A DNA stretch of 64,000 nt. It comes from Bordetella sp. 02P26C-1 (lineage in GTDB: Bacteria > Pseudomonadota > Gammaproteobacteria > Burkholderiales > Burkholderiaceae_B). Positions 43,935 through 54,060 of the stretch are shown one piece after another. Position numbers and translations under genes: made by a program. The stretch spans positions 62,001-126,000 of the forward strand of contig NZ_WSJB01000022.1 of assembly GCF_009763255.1 (NCBI RefSeq), given 5' to 3'. The notes under the pieces were generated by a model that was given only the letters and a program-made list of their open reading frames with translations, did not search any database and had not been told where the DNA came from. How positions within the stretch are numbered: position 1 is the first letter of the stretch; every line of letters begins with the position of its first letter.

Positions 43935-46094
43935 TCAAGGATGGGAAGGATCGGCAGGCTTAAGCACTAATGTGGTCAAGCCCGGTAGTGTGAGACTCAA
44001 GCTCTGCTCATGGCCGTGAGCCGCGATACCCTCGGCCGTACAGGTTTGATCGACGGGTTGCGCGTGGCCACCGTAGCTCGCATCGCTGGTATTCAAACGC
44101 AAGCGCCATTCGCCGCCGCGCGATACGCCGATGCGATAGTCCGAACGCGTCACGGGCGTCAGATTGCAAACCACCAGCAAAGGTGGGGCATCGCCATGAC
44201 GACGTTCAAACGCGAGAACGCTGTTGTTGGCGTCGTCGCCTATGGTCCAGGCAAAGCCTGCGGGGTCGCTGTCGCCCCGATACAGCAGAGGCTCGTTGCA
44301 ATAAAGTTGGTTGAGGGCGCGAACCAGGCGCTGCACACCGCGATGGGCAGGATGATCGAGCAGATCCCAGGCGAGGACATGGTCATGGTGCCACTCATGC
44401 GGTTGCGCGATTTCGCCGCCCATAAAGAGCAATTTCTTGCCCGGATGGAGCCACATGAAGCCGAAGTACGCGCGCAGATTGGCGATGCGGGTTTCTTGAT
44501 CGCCCGGCATGCGGCCATATAAGGAACCCTTGCCGTGCACGACCTCGTCGTGCGAAAGCGGCAAAATGAAGTGTTCAGAATGCGCATACACCATCCCGAA
44601 CGTCATGTCCCGGTGGTGATAACGCCGATGCACCGGGTCTTCCTTCATATAACGCAGGGTGTCATTCATCCACCCCATGTTCCACTTGTAGTCGAAGCCC
44701 AAGCCTCCACTGGTCGTGGCCCGCGTTACCCCCGGCCATGAGGTCGATTCCTCGGCGATGGTGATTGCACCGTCCTCGCGTTCATGCACGCTGTCGTTCA
44801 ACGCGCGCAGAAATTCGATCGCTTCGAGATTCTCCCGGCCGCCGTAGCGATTGGGTATCCATTCGCCAGCTTTGCGGCTGTAATCCCGATACAACATCGA
44901 TGCCACCGCGTCGACGCGCAGCCCATCGACGTGAAAACGATTTAGCCACTGATGCGCGCTGGCCAGCAGCATCGCGCGGACTTCGTTGCGGCCCAGGTTA
45001 TACACGCAGCTATGCCAGTCAGGGTGATAGCCTTCGCGCGGATCGGCGTACTCATACAACGCCGTGCCATCGAACAGTGCGAGACCGTGCGGGTCATCCG
45101 GGAAGTGTGCGGGGACCCAGTCCATGATCACCCCGATGCCCGCGGCATGGCAGCGATCCACGAATCGCGCGAATGCCTCGGGCGAGCCGTAACGCGAGGT
45201 AGGCGCGAACTGGCCCAGTGGCTGGTAGCCCCACGATCCGCCAAAGGGATACTCCGCAACCGGCATCAGCTCGATGTGGGTAAAGCCCATTGCCCTGGCG
45301 TACTCGGGCAAACGCTGGGAAAGCTCCTCCCAATCGTTCGCGCTGCTCCAAGACCCCGCATGCACCTCGTAGACCGAAACAGGCCGGTCCACCGATGCAT
45401 CGCGATCCCGCATCCACGCGTCGTCCTGCCACGCATAAGGCTGCGTATCGGCAATGATGGAGGCCGTGTTCGGCGGCAGTTCGGCTTGCTGCGCCAAGGG
45501 ATCGGCTTTCCAGCGCAACTGGCCCTCATGATCCAGAATCGCGAACTTATAGCGCTGACCCGCCACGGCGTGCGGCAGGAAAAACTCCCACACCCCCGCG
45601 CGATGACGCAAGCGCATCCCGTGGCGGCGTGCGTCCCAACCGTTAAAGTCCCCGGCGATCGACACCCGGCGCGCATTCGGAGCCCAGACCGTGCAGCGCA
45701 GGCCGGGCACGCCTTGGTGGTCCTCCAAACGGGGCAGCATTTGCAGCACCGCTTTCCAATCGCTATTGGTAAATGCCGTGAGAGTCTCGTCCGACAACCA
45801 CGAATCAAAGGCATACGGGTCGGCGAGTTCCTGCTCACCGTCAGCCCATCGCACCACGAGGGTATAGGCTTGCGGGCCTTTGCCACGCAGGTCTGGAATC
45901 ACTGCGTGAAACAAGCCATCCTGGCCGTCCAGCATGACCTCTGTCCCATCCGCTAGCCGCGCGCGTACTTCGAGCGCGCCAGGCATCAGCACACGCAGAT
46001 CTTCGCCATGCGGACCCAGCACGGAAAATGGATCGCCATGTGAACCGTCTACCAACGCGCGGCGTTCCGCATCCGACAAGCGCGCGAAACTCAT
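43935..46094 (-). CDS. glgB: 1,4-alpha-glucan branching enzyme
   Basis: A 719-residue GH13 branching enzyme that makes alpha-1,6 branches in glycogen. Two N-terminal beta domains (to ~220, with RRVSIAGDFNGWDARRHGMR), then the barrel with YEVHAGSW, FTHIELMPVAEYPFGGSWGY, the nucleophile Asp near 395 (GLRVDAVASMLYRDY), the acid Glu near 448 (ITIAEESTSWPGV) and PLSHDEVVHGKGSL. Length and motifs are standard. The ATG overlaps the treS-mak stop (ATGA). Confidence 0.96.
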   Translation of the reverse strand: MSFARLSDAERRALVDGSHGDPFSVLGPHGEDLRVLMPGALEVRARLADGTEVMLDGQDGLFHAVIPDLRGKGPQAYTLVVRWADGEQELADPYAFDSWLSDETLTAFTNSDWKAVLQMLPRLEDHQGVPGLRCTVWAPNARRVSIAGDFNGWDARRHGMRLRHRAGVWEFFLPHAVAGQRYKFAILDHEGQLRWKADPLAQQAELPPNTASIIADTQPYAWQDDAWMRDRDASVDRPVSVYEVHAGSWSSANDWEELSQRLPEYARAMGFTHIELMPVAEYPFGGSWGYQPLGQFAPTSRYGSPEAFARFVDRCHAAGIGVIMDWVPAHFPDDPHGLALFDGTALYEYADPREGYHPDWHSCVYNLGRNEVRAMLLASAHQWLNRFHVDGLRVDAVASMLYRDYSRKAGEWIPNRYGGRENLEAIEFLRALNDSVHEREDGAITIAEESTSWPGVTRATTSGGLGFDYKWNMGWMNDTLRYMKEDPVHRRYHHRDMTFGMVYAHSEHFILPLSHDEVVHGKGSLYGRMPGDQETRIANLRAYFGFMWLHPGKKLLFMGGEIAQPHEWHHDHVLAWDLLDHPAHRGVQRLVRALNQLYCNEPLLYRGDSDPAGFAWTIGDDANNSVLAFERRHGDAPPLLVVCNLTPVTRSDYRIGVSRGGEWRLRLNTSDASYGGHAQPVDQTCTAEGIAAHGHEQSLSLTLPGLTTLVLKPADPSHP

Positions 46095-49000
46095 ACTTGA
46101 CCTCCGGCGGCGCTGTCGTCACGCACAGCTGCCGAAAGCAGGAGCTCTCGACCCAGCTCAGCCAATGCAGCCAGCGGTACGGGAATCCAGGTCGGCCGAT
46201 GCGCGGCCTCGTAGCAAACCTCGTAGGCGGCTTTCTCGAGCTGGGCCAACGATAACAAGGCGGCCTCGTCTTGAGCCGAGATCTCGGCCGTAGGCGTACG
46301 GGCTTCGCGATAGCCTTGCAGAAAGGCCTCGGATGCCAACGTGCGGAACCGGCACAACAAGGCATCGTGCCGACTCGTCATGGTTCCCGCCAGCGCATCG
46401 GCCGGCGGTGCGCCCGTGGTCTCGGGCGCTGCGGGCGCGAGCGCGGTCGTGCGGGCCCCGACACTGGCCGCATAGTCGAACGAGCGCAACAGGCCGGCCA
46501 GGTCTTTATAGACCGTATCCGGCGCTTGGCGCGCATCCGCATCGCGCAAGGGCTCGCCTTCGAAATCGATCAGATACGCATCGGTTTGTACGACCAAAAC
46601 TTGTCCCAAATGGAAATCTCCATGCACCGGCTGACGCGGCACGTTCTGTTCAAGCGCCGCGATGTCGCGGATTCGGGTTTCCAGACGCGGGGCGTGTTCT
46701 TCCAGCCATTGCGCGCTGGCTTGCAGGGCTGGTGGCAGATCCGCCCGGTGTTTTTTCAACGCGGCCAAGGCATCACGCAGCTGTCCATTGATTCGATTGA
46801 CAGTCTCTTCGGGGTCGCCGGGTTCGGCGTCCACATCGAAGAGCGCTGCATGCATCTGGGCCAAACGTTGCCCCACGATCCGTACAAACGCCATGTATCC
46901 CGCGAGGCGTTCTTCGAAAGCTTCGGCCTCTTCGCCGGCAACCAGCGCCGGGTCCAGTACCCGACGCAGATAATCCAGGGTCCAACCCCAGGCGTCTCCC
47001 TCGTTGGCGACGAACTGATGGAACAGCGCGAGCGTGGTGCTGCCGTTATCGTGCTTGCGTTCCAGCGTGCCGAGCAATGCAGGGGTGTTGGTAAACCCGG
47101 CCGCCGTCAAGCGCCGGCCCATTTCGGCTTCCCAAGATGGCCCGGGCGATGGCGAACGCAGCACCTTCACCATCACATGATCATCGACAATGGCCGAGCT
47201 GTTGCTCTGCTCTGCACCGAGCCACCGCACCGATGGCGACTCGACCTCGGTGATCTCCCGCGCACCCGGCTCGGGTCGGAACACCAACCGCGCATCGCTG
47301 GCACCCTGACGTAGCCCATCGACCAACGCACGGATAAACGATTCTTGTAGGCACCCATCAGCGAGGAAGCCCAGTTCCGCACCCCGACGCAGCCGCGCCG
47401 CGGGATAGTGCACCTCGGCTTGCTCGCCCCAGACCAGCGCGACCGGCATCTGTAGCGGCGGTTTGTCAGCCGCATGCTGAATGGAGACCCAGTAGTAGCG
47501 ACCCACATGACCGGGCAGGGGAATTACTTCTCCTAATTTCAGATCCTGTGGCGCGCTGCCGGGATACCAACGCTGACGCGCCAGGTACTCGGGCAGCACT
47601 TCGTTCTCGAGCACGCGACGGGCGCCTTCGGTCAGCGCCAAATCGCCACGCGGCTTCAATACAAGCGTAACAAGTTCAGGCATTTGTTCCGGCGTTTGGG
47701 TATGCCACGAAGGCGCGCTGGCCTCGCGGCTTAATGTGAACCAATAAAAACCATAAGGCGGTAGTGTCAGCAGGTAGGGCAACTCGCCAATGGCCGGAAA
47801 TACCGATCCGCCCAACATTTCCACGGGCACCGCCCCGGCATACTGCTGCAGCGGCAGCTCGACGGGTTGGGCGGATGCCGACAGATTCGCCACGCATAGA
47901 ATCGTCGTGTCCTGCCACTGCCGCAGATACGCCAGGATCTTGCGGTTGCCGGGGGACAGAAACTTCAGCGTGCCGCGGCCAAACGCTTGCGTCTGGCCAC
48001 GCTGCGCCAGCATGCGGCGTGTCCAATTAAGCAAGGAATGTGGATCGCGCTGTTGCGCCTCGACGTTGATGGCTTCGTAGCCATACAACGGACTCATGAT
48101 GGGCGGCAGCTGGAGCCGCTCCGGATCGGCACGCGAGAACCCACCGTTGCGATCGGCCGACCACTGCATGGGTGTGCGCACGCCATCGCGGTCGCCGAGA
48201 TGAATGTTGTCGCCCATGCCGATTTCATCACCGTAATACAGCACCGGCGTGCCTGGCATTGACAGGAGCAGACTGTTCATCAACTCCACCCGACGGCGGT
48301 CGCGCTCTAACAGCGGGCCCAGGCGTCTGCGGATCCCCAGGTTAATGCGCGCGCGGGTGTCCGCCGCATACACCTTCCAGAGGTAGTCGCGTTCCCGGCT
48401 GGTGACCATTTCCAGCGTCAACTCATCATGGTTGCGCAGAAAGATCGCCCATTGGCAGTTCTCCGGGATATCCGGCGTTTGCCGCATGATGTCCAGGATG
48501 GGAAAGCGATCCTCTTGCGCGATGGCCATATACATACGCGGCATCAGCGGGAAATGGAACGACATATGGCACTCGTCGCCTTGCCCGAAATATTCCTGGG
48601 CATCTTCCGGCCATTGATTCGCCTCGGCCAGCAACATGCGGCCTGGATATTCGCGTTCCACCACCGCGCGGATTTTCTTCAATACCGCGTGCGTTTCAGG
48701 CAGGTTCTCGTTATTCGTGCCCTCGCGCTCCACCAGATACGGCACAGCGTCCAGGCGCAAACCATCGACCCCCATATCCAGCCAATAGCGCATCACCCCC
48801 AGCACTTCTCGCAGCACATGGGGATTGTCATAATTCAAATCGGGCTGGTGGCTATAGAAGCGATGCCAGTAGTACGCATTGGCCACAGGATCCCACGTCC
48901 AATTTGACGTCTCGGTATCGCAGAAAATGATGCGGGTGCCGTCATAGGCGCGGTCGGTATCCGACCACACGTAATAGTTACGCGCCACGGAACCCGGCTT

Positions 49001-49369
49001 GGCGCGCCGCGCGCGTTGGAACCACGGATGCTGATCCGAGGTGTGGTTCACCACAAGCTCCGTGATGACACGCAGACCGCGCGCGTGGGCGGCGCGGATG
49101 AGCCGTCGCAAATCGCTCACCGTGCCGTAGTCGGTGTGCACGCTGCGATAGTCGGCGATGTCGTAGCCATCGTCACGACGCGGTGAAGGGTAAAACGGCA
49201 ATAACCATATCGCCGTCACGCCTAGGCTGGCGATGTAGTCCAACTTCGCCAGCAAGCCTGGCAGGTCGCCGATTCCATCGTTATTCGCATCGAAGAACGA
49301 CTTTACGTGCAGCTGGTACACCACAGCATCTTTGAACCAGAGCGGATCATCATTAAATGTCTGGGTCAT
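46091..49369 (-). CDS. treS: trehalose synthase-maltokinase fusion (TreS-Mak)
   Basis: A 1092-residue bifunctional protein. Residues ~1-550 are trehalose synthase (GH13): YQLHVKSFFDANNDGIGD, nucleophile Asp near 207 in DGLRLDAVPYL, acid Glu near 249 in LLAEANQWP and Asp near 315 in FLRNHDELT. It interconverts trehalose and maltose. The remaining ~520 residues are maltokinase: an N-terminal cap (LARQRWYPGS), the catalytic HGDFHLGQVLV and the metal-binding LIDFEGEP. It phosphorylates maltose to maltose-1-phosphate for GlgE, encoded immediately upstream with a 3-base gap. Fused TreS-Pep2 proteins are known in many proteobacteria. Confidence 0.95.
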   Translation of the reverse strand: MTQTFNDDPLWFKDAVVYQLHVKSFFDANNDGIGDLPGLLAKLDYIASLGVTAIWLLPFYPSPRRDDGYDIADYRSVHTDYGTVSDLRRLIRAAHARGLRVITELVVNHTSDQHPWFQRARRAKPGSVARNYYVWSDTDRAYDGTRIIFCDTETSNWTWDPVANAYYWHRFYSHQPDLNYDNPHVLREVLGVMRYWLDMGVDGLRLDAVPYLVEREGTNNENLPETHAVLKKIRAVVEREYPGRMLLAEANQWPEDAQEYFGQGDECHMSFHFPLMPRMYMAIAQEDRFPILDIMRQTPDIPENCQWAIFLRNHDELTLEMVTSRERDYLWKVYAADTRARINLGIRRRLGPLLERDRRRVELMNSLLLSMPGTPVLYYGDEIGMGDNIHLGDRDGVRTPMQWSADRNGGFSRADPERLQLPPIMSPLYGYEAINVEAQQRDPHSLLNWTRRMLAQRGQTQAFGRGTLKFLSPGNRKILAYLRQWQDTTILCVANLSASAQPVELPLQQYAGAVPVEMLGGSVFPAIGELPYLLTLPPYGFYWFTLSREASAPSWHTQTPEQMPELVTLVLKPRGDLALTEGARRVLENEVLPEYLARQRWYPGSAPQDLKLGEVIPLPGHVGRYYWVSIQHAADKPPLQMPVALVWGEQAEVHYPAARLRRGAELGFLADGCLQESFIRALVDGLRQGASDARLVFRPEPGAREITEVESPSVRWLGAEQSNSSAIVDDHVMVKVLRSPSPGPSWEAEMGRRLTAAGFTNTPALLGTLERKHDNGSTTLALFHQFVANEGDAWGWTLDYLRRVLDPALVAGEEAEAFEERLAGYMAFVRIVGQRLAQMHAALFDVDAEPGDPEETVNRINGQLRDALAALKKHRADLPPALQASAQWLEEHAPRLETRIRDIAALEQNVPRQPVHGDFHLGQVLVVQTDAYLIDFEGEPLRDADARQAPDTVYKDLAGLLRSFDYAASVGARTTALAPAAPETTGAPPADALAGTMTSRHDALLCRFRTLASEAFLQGYREARTPTAEISAQDEAALLSLAQLEKAAYEVCYEAAHRPTWIPVPLAALAELGRELLLSAAVRDDSAAGGQV

Positions 49370-49372
49370 TCC

Positions 49373-52300
49373 TTATGCTCCGATTGGGTCGGCCGGCAGC
49401 CGCCAGATCGCGTAGGGCGCTTCAGGCGTCAGCCGAAAACGAGCCATCCCATCACCCCAGCCAGTGCGCGTGCCCGTGAGGAGATCCTCGGCTTCGCCAT
49501 GGGACGAGGGCATGCGCACTACGGCCTCCAGCGCTTGCTGCGGGTCCAGATTGATGACGATCAGGACGACATTCGCGCCGCCCGGGGCCCGCTTGAGGTA
49601 CGCGATGACGGATTCCGGCCACGCGGTCAGCGGATCAAAGCCGCGATGCGATTGCAGGGCAGGGTTAGCGCGGCGAATCGCGTTCAGTTTGGTGATTTCC
49701 GAGCGGATGTTGCCCGGCTGATGCCAGTCGCGCGGCCGTAACTCGTACTTCTCGGAATCGAGATACTCCTCGCGCCCCGTCAACGCCGCCGACTCACATA
49801 ATTCAAACCCGCTGTAAATCCCCCATAGCCCAGATCCCGTCGCCGCCAGTGCAGCTCGCGCCAGGAAACCCGGCCGGCCATGCGATTGCAGGTAATAGGG
49901 GTTAATGTCCGGCGTATTTACAAAGAAATGCGGCCGGTAAAAGCTCGCGACGGGCTCGCTGGACAACTCCGTGAAATAGTCCACCAGTTCCTGTCGATGA
50001 TTGCGCCATGTGAAGTAGGTATATGACTGCGTGAAGCCGACCTTGGCCAGCCGGTACATCATGGCAGGACGCGTAAAGGCCTCCGCCAGAAACACGGTGT
50101 CGGGATACTGCAGATGCACCTCGGCAATCAACCACTGCCAGAACGGCAAAGGTTTGGTATGAGGATTGTCGACGCGGAAGATCCGCACGCCTCGCTCGGC
50201 CCAAAACAGCACGATGTCACGCAATGCGCGCCACAATGCCGTCTTGCGCCGCCACTGAGGCGGGCCCTCATAGAACGCTACATTGACGATGTCCTCGTAG
50301 CGCTTGGGCGGATTCTCGGCATAGCGCAGGCTGCCATCGGCCTGCCACGAAAACCAGTTTGGATGGCGCTTGAGCCACGGGTGATCGGGCGAACACTGGA
50401 TCGCAAAATCCAAGGCCACCTCCATGCCATGCGCCTGCGCGGCATGCACCAGTCTTTCGAAGTCCTCCAGGGTTCCCAACTCGGGCGCCACCGCGTCATG
50501 CCCGCCGTGCGCCGAGCCTATCGCGTAGGGGCTGCCCACGTCGCCAGGTTCCGCTTTCAAACTATTGTTGCGGCCCTTACGGTTACGCTCGCCTATCGGG
50601 TGGATGGGCGTCAGGTACAGCACGTCGAAGCCCATCGCTCGGATATCCGGCAAGCGTTCGACCACATCATCGAAACGACCATGGCGATCTTGGGCCTGCG
50701 AACGAGGAAAGAGCTCGTACCAATTCGCGTAACGCGCGCGATTGCGATCGACGCGTAGTGCATAAATATTGCTCGACCGCGCGTGTGGGCGTTCGGCGGT
50801 GTCACGGATAATTTGCAACAGCGATGGTTCGCACAGCTGTTTCAGGACTTCGCCCACATCCGCCTTGCCATCGAGTACCTGACGTACCGCTTTGACCGCG
50901 CGTTTCAGGCGTCCCAGATGCTCGGCTTTGGCACCCAGCCGTTCGGCCTGCGCCACGGTCCGCTCCAGCCAGGCCAGACCTTCATGCAATGGCGTGATAA
51001 TGGATTGGCCGGCGTCGTGCTTACTATGCCATTCATGACAATACCCGGCCCATATATCCTGCCAGGCCTGGATACGATACTCATGCGCGCCGATGCGTTC
51101 TGGGACAAAGGCCGCTTCCCACCGATCATTGCCTAGCAAGCGCATCGGCACACGCTGCCACGAATTGCCATCGCAAGGCCGCCAGCATAGATCGGCCGCC
51201 AACTTATCGTGTCCATCCATGATGATGGTGGCGCGAACGGTCAATGGCTCATGCGCAATGCATTTGACGGGCAACCCTTCCACTTCGAGCGTGGGTTCAA
51301 CGTTCTCTATCGCCAGGCGGGGCGCCTGGGGAGAGCGTTCGTCGCGGGGCAGCCGCTCGCCGGGCTTGACCTCCATGGGCCCGCGCCAAATCAATAGGGC
51401 GCATTGACTGTCGCCCAGGCTTCCCGCTCGCGGTCGCAGAGCCTCAGGGCCATCCAAATGAGAAAGCGGTCCAGGCGTCAGCAATCCAGCGAGAGGGGGG
51501 ATATCAATCTTGCAGCTACTTTCTCCCGCGGGGCTGATGGCCAACGCCACCGTTTCGTCTTGTGCGCTCCTGCGCAACAGCACCGTCGCGCGACCCGCCT
51601 GTCCGCCTACCACGGTCAGTGGTCCATGATGCCTTGCCCGCGTGTGCCATTCCACTGCCTGAGCGACGCTCTCGGACGGACCCGAGGCGGGGTCGCCTTC
51701 AATCAAAAGGCCGTCGCCGCAAAAAGCGGCCAACCACGCCGCACGGGCATCCGCGTCAACCGCGACCGGTGCCAACACGGGCGCCATCTCGCGCAAGCGC
51801 CAATCCTCGTCCGCAAGCCAGTCCGCGCGACCGTCCCACCAAGGCAGGGAGTTGACGGACCAGTCAAAGCCTACCGATGCGCGCTGCCGTATTTCCTCCG
51901 GCCGCATGCCTTGGGTCGCCGCGATAAATGCGACCTCCGGGGCCTGTTGGCGTAAACGCGTGAACAGCTCGCGCAAAGTCTTAGCTGGCAACCCTTGCGG
52001 GCGTTGCAGGTAAAACCCATCAACGCCTGCGTCTACCCATGCCGTCAAACGCTGGACCCAACTATCCACGAATGCATCGGTATCTCCGCGCACCGTGCGC
52101 GTTTGTAGCGCCTCGACCGGCAGGCGGGGATCCAGTTCCGGCAAATCACCTTCCGTCTGTAGCCATTCCACGCGGCATGTAGTGGGCGCCGCATCGCGTG
52201 CCACGCGATCAAGCGCGATGTCGAAGAAGCATCGCACACCCAGGCCACGCAGCTGCTGCGCCTGTGAGCGCACCATTTCCACGACGGGCGTGTTCTCATC

Positions 52301-52459
52301 AGCGGCGATGTCCGCATCCAGCGGCACGGCCGGGTCGCCCGCAGTTCGCCAAGGCACGGGAAGCAGAACACCGTTAATCCCAGCGCGGACCCATGGCACC
52401 AAGGCTTCGCGCACAACGGCGCCGGCTCGCAAGAGCCGCAAAGCGGGGGAGGGGGTCAC
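49373..52459 (-). CDS. glgE: alpha-1,4-glucan:maltose-1-phosphate maltosyltransferase with long N-terminal extension
   Basis: A 1028-residue protein from the GTG at 52459. The C-terminal ~660 residues are canonical GlgE (GH13_3), which adds maltosyl units from maltose-1-phosphate to alpha-glucan: DUF3416-like domain, FDVLYLTPIHPIGERNRKGR, nucleophile Asp near 764 (FRVDNPHTKPLPFW) and acid Glu near 793 (FLAEAFTRPAMM), 29 residues apart as in characterised GlgE. The first ~350 residues are extra and look like a decayed amylase-type barrel plus a beta domain (GVDGFYLQRPQGLPAKTLRE). The frame continues upstream to 52540 inside glgA. The next gene, treS-mak, supplies its substrate. Confidence 0.93.
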   Translation of the reverse strand: MTPSPALRLLRAGAVVREALVPWVRAGINGVLLPVPWRTAGDPAVPLDADIAADENTPVVEMVRSQAQQLRGLGVRCFFDIALDRVARDAAPTTCRVEWLQTEGDLPELDPRLPVEALQTRTVRGDTDAFVDSWVQRLTAWVDAGVDGFYLQRPQGLPAKTLRELFTRLRQQAPEVAFIAATQGMRPEEIRQRASVGFDWSVNSLPWWDGRADWLADEDWRLREMAPVLAPVAVDADARAAWLAAFCGDGLLIEGDPASGPSESVAQAVEWHTRARHHGPLTVVGGQAGRATVLLRRSAQDETVALAISPAGESSCKIDIPPLAGLLTPGPLSHLDGPEALRPRAGSLGDSQCALLIWRGPMEVKPGERLPRDERSPQAPRLAIENVEPTLEVEGLPVKCIAHEPLTVRATIIMDGHDKLAADLCWRPCDGNSWQRVPMRLLGNDRWEAAFVPERIGAHEYRIQAWQDIWAGYCHEWHSKHDAGQSIITPLHEGLAWLERTVAQAERLGAKAEHLGRLKRAVKAVRQVLDGKADVGEVLKQLCEPSLLQIIRDTAERPHARSSNIYALRVDRNRARYANWYELFPRSQAQDRHGRFDDVVERLPDIRAMGFDVLYLTPIHPIGERNRKGRNNSLKAEPGDVGSPYAIGSAHGGHDAVAPELGTLEDFERLVHAAQAHGMEVALDFAIQCSPDHPWLKRHPNWFSWQADGSLRYAENPPKRYEDIVNVAFYEGPPQWRRKTALWRALRDIVLFWAERGVRIFRVDNPHTKPLPFWQWLIAEVHLQYPDTVFLAEAFTRPAMMYRLAKVGFTQSYTYFTWRNHRQELVDYFTELSSEPVASFYRPHFFVNTPDINPYYLQSHGRPGFLARAALAATGSGLWGIYSGFELCESAALTGREEYLDSEKYELRPRDWHQPGNIRSEITKLNAIRRANPALQSHRGFDPLTAWPESVIAYLKRAPGGANVVLIVINLDPQQALEAVVRMPSSHGEAEDLLTGTRTGWGDGMARFRLTPEAPYAIWRLPADPIGA

Positions 52460-52469
52460 CGCGTCCTCC

Positions 52470-53996
52470 TTATGCCGAAGCAGCCGACGGCGGCACCTGC
52501 GTGCGCGAGCGCGTACCGCTTGGATCGCGCAACATGCCATCGCCGGAAAGCGTTTCGAACAAATCCAAGTAAGACGTCACGCGCTGATTCCATCCATACG
52601 CGCCGTTCATGGCATTACGACGCATCGCGCGCCACACCGCTTCTCGCGAGCGCAGCTGAAGCGCCCGCGCCAGCACTGCCACCACACCATCGACATCATG
52701 ATATTCGAGGAACAGGCCATTGGCGCGCATCATGGCCGCTTCGCCGGCATGCGAGCCCGGATCCTTAATAGAATCCGCCAACCCACCGACGGCTGTGACG
52801 ATAGGTAGGGTGCCGTACCGCATGGAATACAACGGGGTCAGGCCAAATGGCTCAAACCGGCTGGGATGCCACAGCATATCCGCGCCGGCCTGAAGGCGAT
52901 GCGCGGTCGGTTCGTCATAGCCTATCCGTACCCCGCAACGTCCCGGATGTTCGGCCGCGATACGTGTAAAGGCTTCCTCAAACCGGCGATCCCCTTTGCC
53001 CAACATCGCAAACTGCAGGCGTGGATGCTCGGCGAGTGCACGCGGCAACGCCTCCACCGTGAGATCGGTCATCTTTTGCTCGGTCAAGCGGCAGCACGAG
53101 ACCACCAGCAGTGAGCCTGGATCGACTGTCAGCCCAAAGGCCCGTTGAATATGCTCTTTCCACCGGGCCTTATTGCCCAGGTTGCTGGCGCTGAAACCGT
53201 TTGGTTGCAAGTGCACGTTCGTCGCCGGGTTCCACAGCTCATCGTCGATCCCATTAGGCAGCGCCACCAGCGCCTCGCCGCGATAACGCAGCGCGCCTTC
53301 CAAGCCACATCCAAATTCTGGCGTCAGAATTTCACGTGCATAGGTATGGCTGACCGTGGTGACCCGATCCGCATGGAGAATCCCCGCCTGCAGGAAGTTC
53401 AAGCGGTCCCAGGCGTACAAACCCTCCGCATGGCGCGCGCTCTCGGGTAACCCAAGTTGATCAATACATGCCGGGTCAAATACGCCTTGAAAGGCCAAGT
53501 TGTGGATAGTGAGTACGGTTTTTACCGAAGGCAGTTCGGCGGCCTTGATCAGCAGCGGTACCAGGCCGGCATGCCAATCATGGGCGTGCACGATCGTCGG
53601 ACGTTCCAAGCCGGGCAAACCGCGCGCGACTTCCGCCGCGGCATGGGCGAGTGCCGCGAACCTGCTGGCGTTATCGGCATAATCTTGCCCGTTCTCGTCC
53701 ACATAACAACCGGGGCGGTCAAAGAGAGCAGGGTGGTCGAGGAGGAGATAGGACATCCCGGTCGTCCGACACCGGCCAGCGACCAGCCGCGCCGGCCCTT
53801 GAGGCAAGTCGGGTAGGGGCCACGTCGTATCGACGCGTACCTTTTCCAGCACACCACGATAAGCAGGCACCAACAAGCGTACCTGCACCCCCGCCTGCTC
53901 CAGCGCCTGGACTAGACCCGTAACGGCATCCGCCAGGCCTCCAGTCTTCACCAGTGGATAGGCCTCACCCGCAACAAGCAAAACCGTGCTCGACAT
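52470..53996 (-). CDS. glgA: glycogen synthase GlgA
   Basis: A 508-residue GT5 glucosyltransferase that extends alpha-1,4-glucan from ADP-glucose. N-terminal sugar-nucleotide loop VKTGGLADAVTGL, IVHAHDWHAGLVP, and the C-terminal catalytic region with SRFEPFGLTPLYSMRYG and VTAVGGLADSIKDPG. The ATG at 53996 (MSSTVLLVAGEAYPLV) has GGGAG upstream. ADP-glucose pyrophosphorylase (GlgC) is not in the window. In actinobacteria GlgA-like GT can also make maltose-1-phosphate; whether that holds here cannot be told. The next gene glgE starts ten bases downstream. Confidence 0.94.
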   Translation of the reverse strand: MSSTVLLVAGEAYPLVKTGGLADAVTGLVQALEQAGVQVRLLVPAYRGVLEKVRVDTTWPLPDLPQGPARLVAGRCRTTGMSYLLLDHPALFDRPGCYVDENGQDYADNASRFAALAHAAAEVARGLPGLERPTIVHAHDWHAGLVPLLIKAAELPSVKTVLTIHNLAFQGVFDPACIDQLGLPESARHAEGLYAWDRLNFLQAGILHADRVTTVSHTYAREILTPEFGCGLEGALRYRGEALVALPNGIDDELWNPATNVHLQPNGFSASNLGNKARWKEHIQRAFGLTVDPGSLLVVSCCRLTEQKMTDLTVEALPRALAEHPRLQFAMLGKGDRRFEEAFTRIAAEHPGRCGVRIGYDEPTAHRLQAGADMLWHPSRFEPFGLTPLYSMRYGTLPIVTAVGGLADSIKDPGSHAGEAAMMRANGLFLEYHDVDGVVAVLARALQLRSREAVWRAMRRNAMNGAYGWNQRVTSYLDLFETLSGDGMLRDPSGTRSRTQVPPSAASA

Positions 53997-54060
53997 ATTA
54001 GCTCCCCGATTGTGGACGATTTGTCCGGTCTTCTTGGAGCAGAGCAAGCAGCGTGCCTGA

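Noticed and set aside
44952-46293. Long plus-strand frames opposite glgB and treS-mak, including 44952-45956 and 46271-47314
   Set aside because: Antisense shadows of well-supported GH13 genes; no ribosome sites or recognisable motifs.
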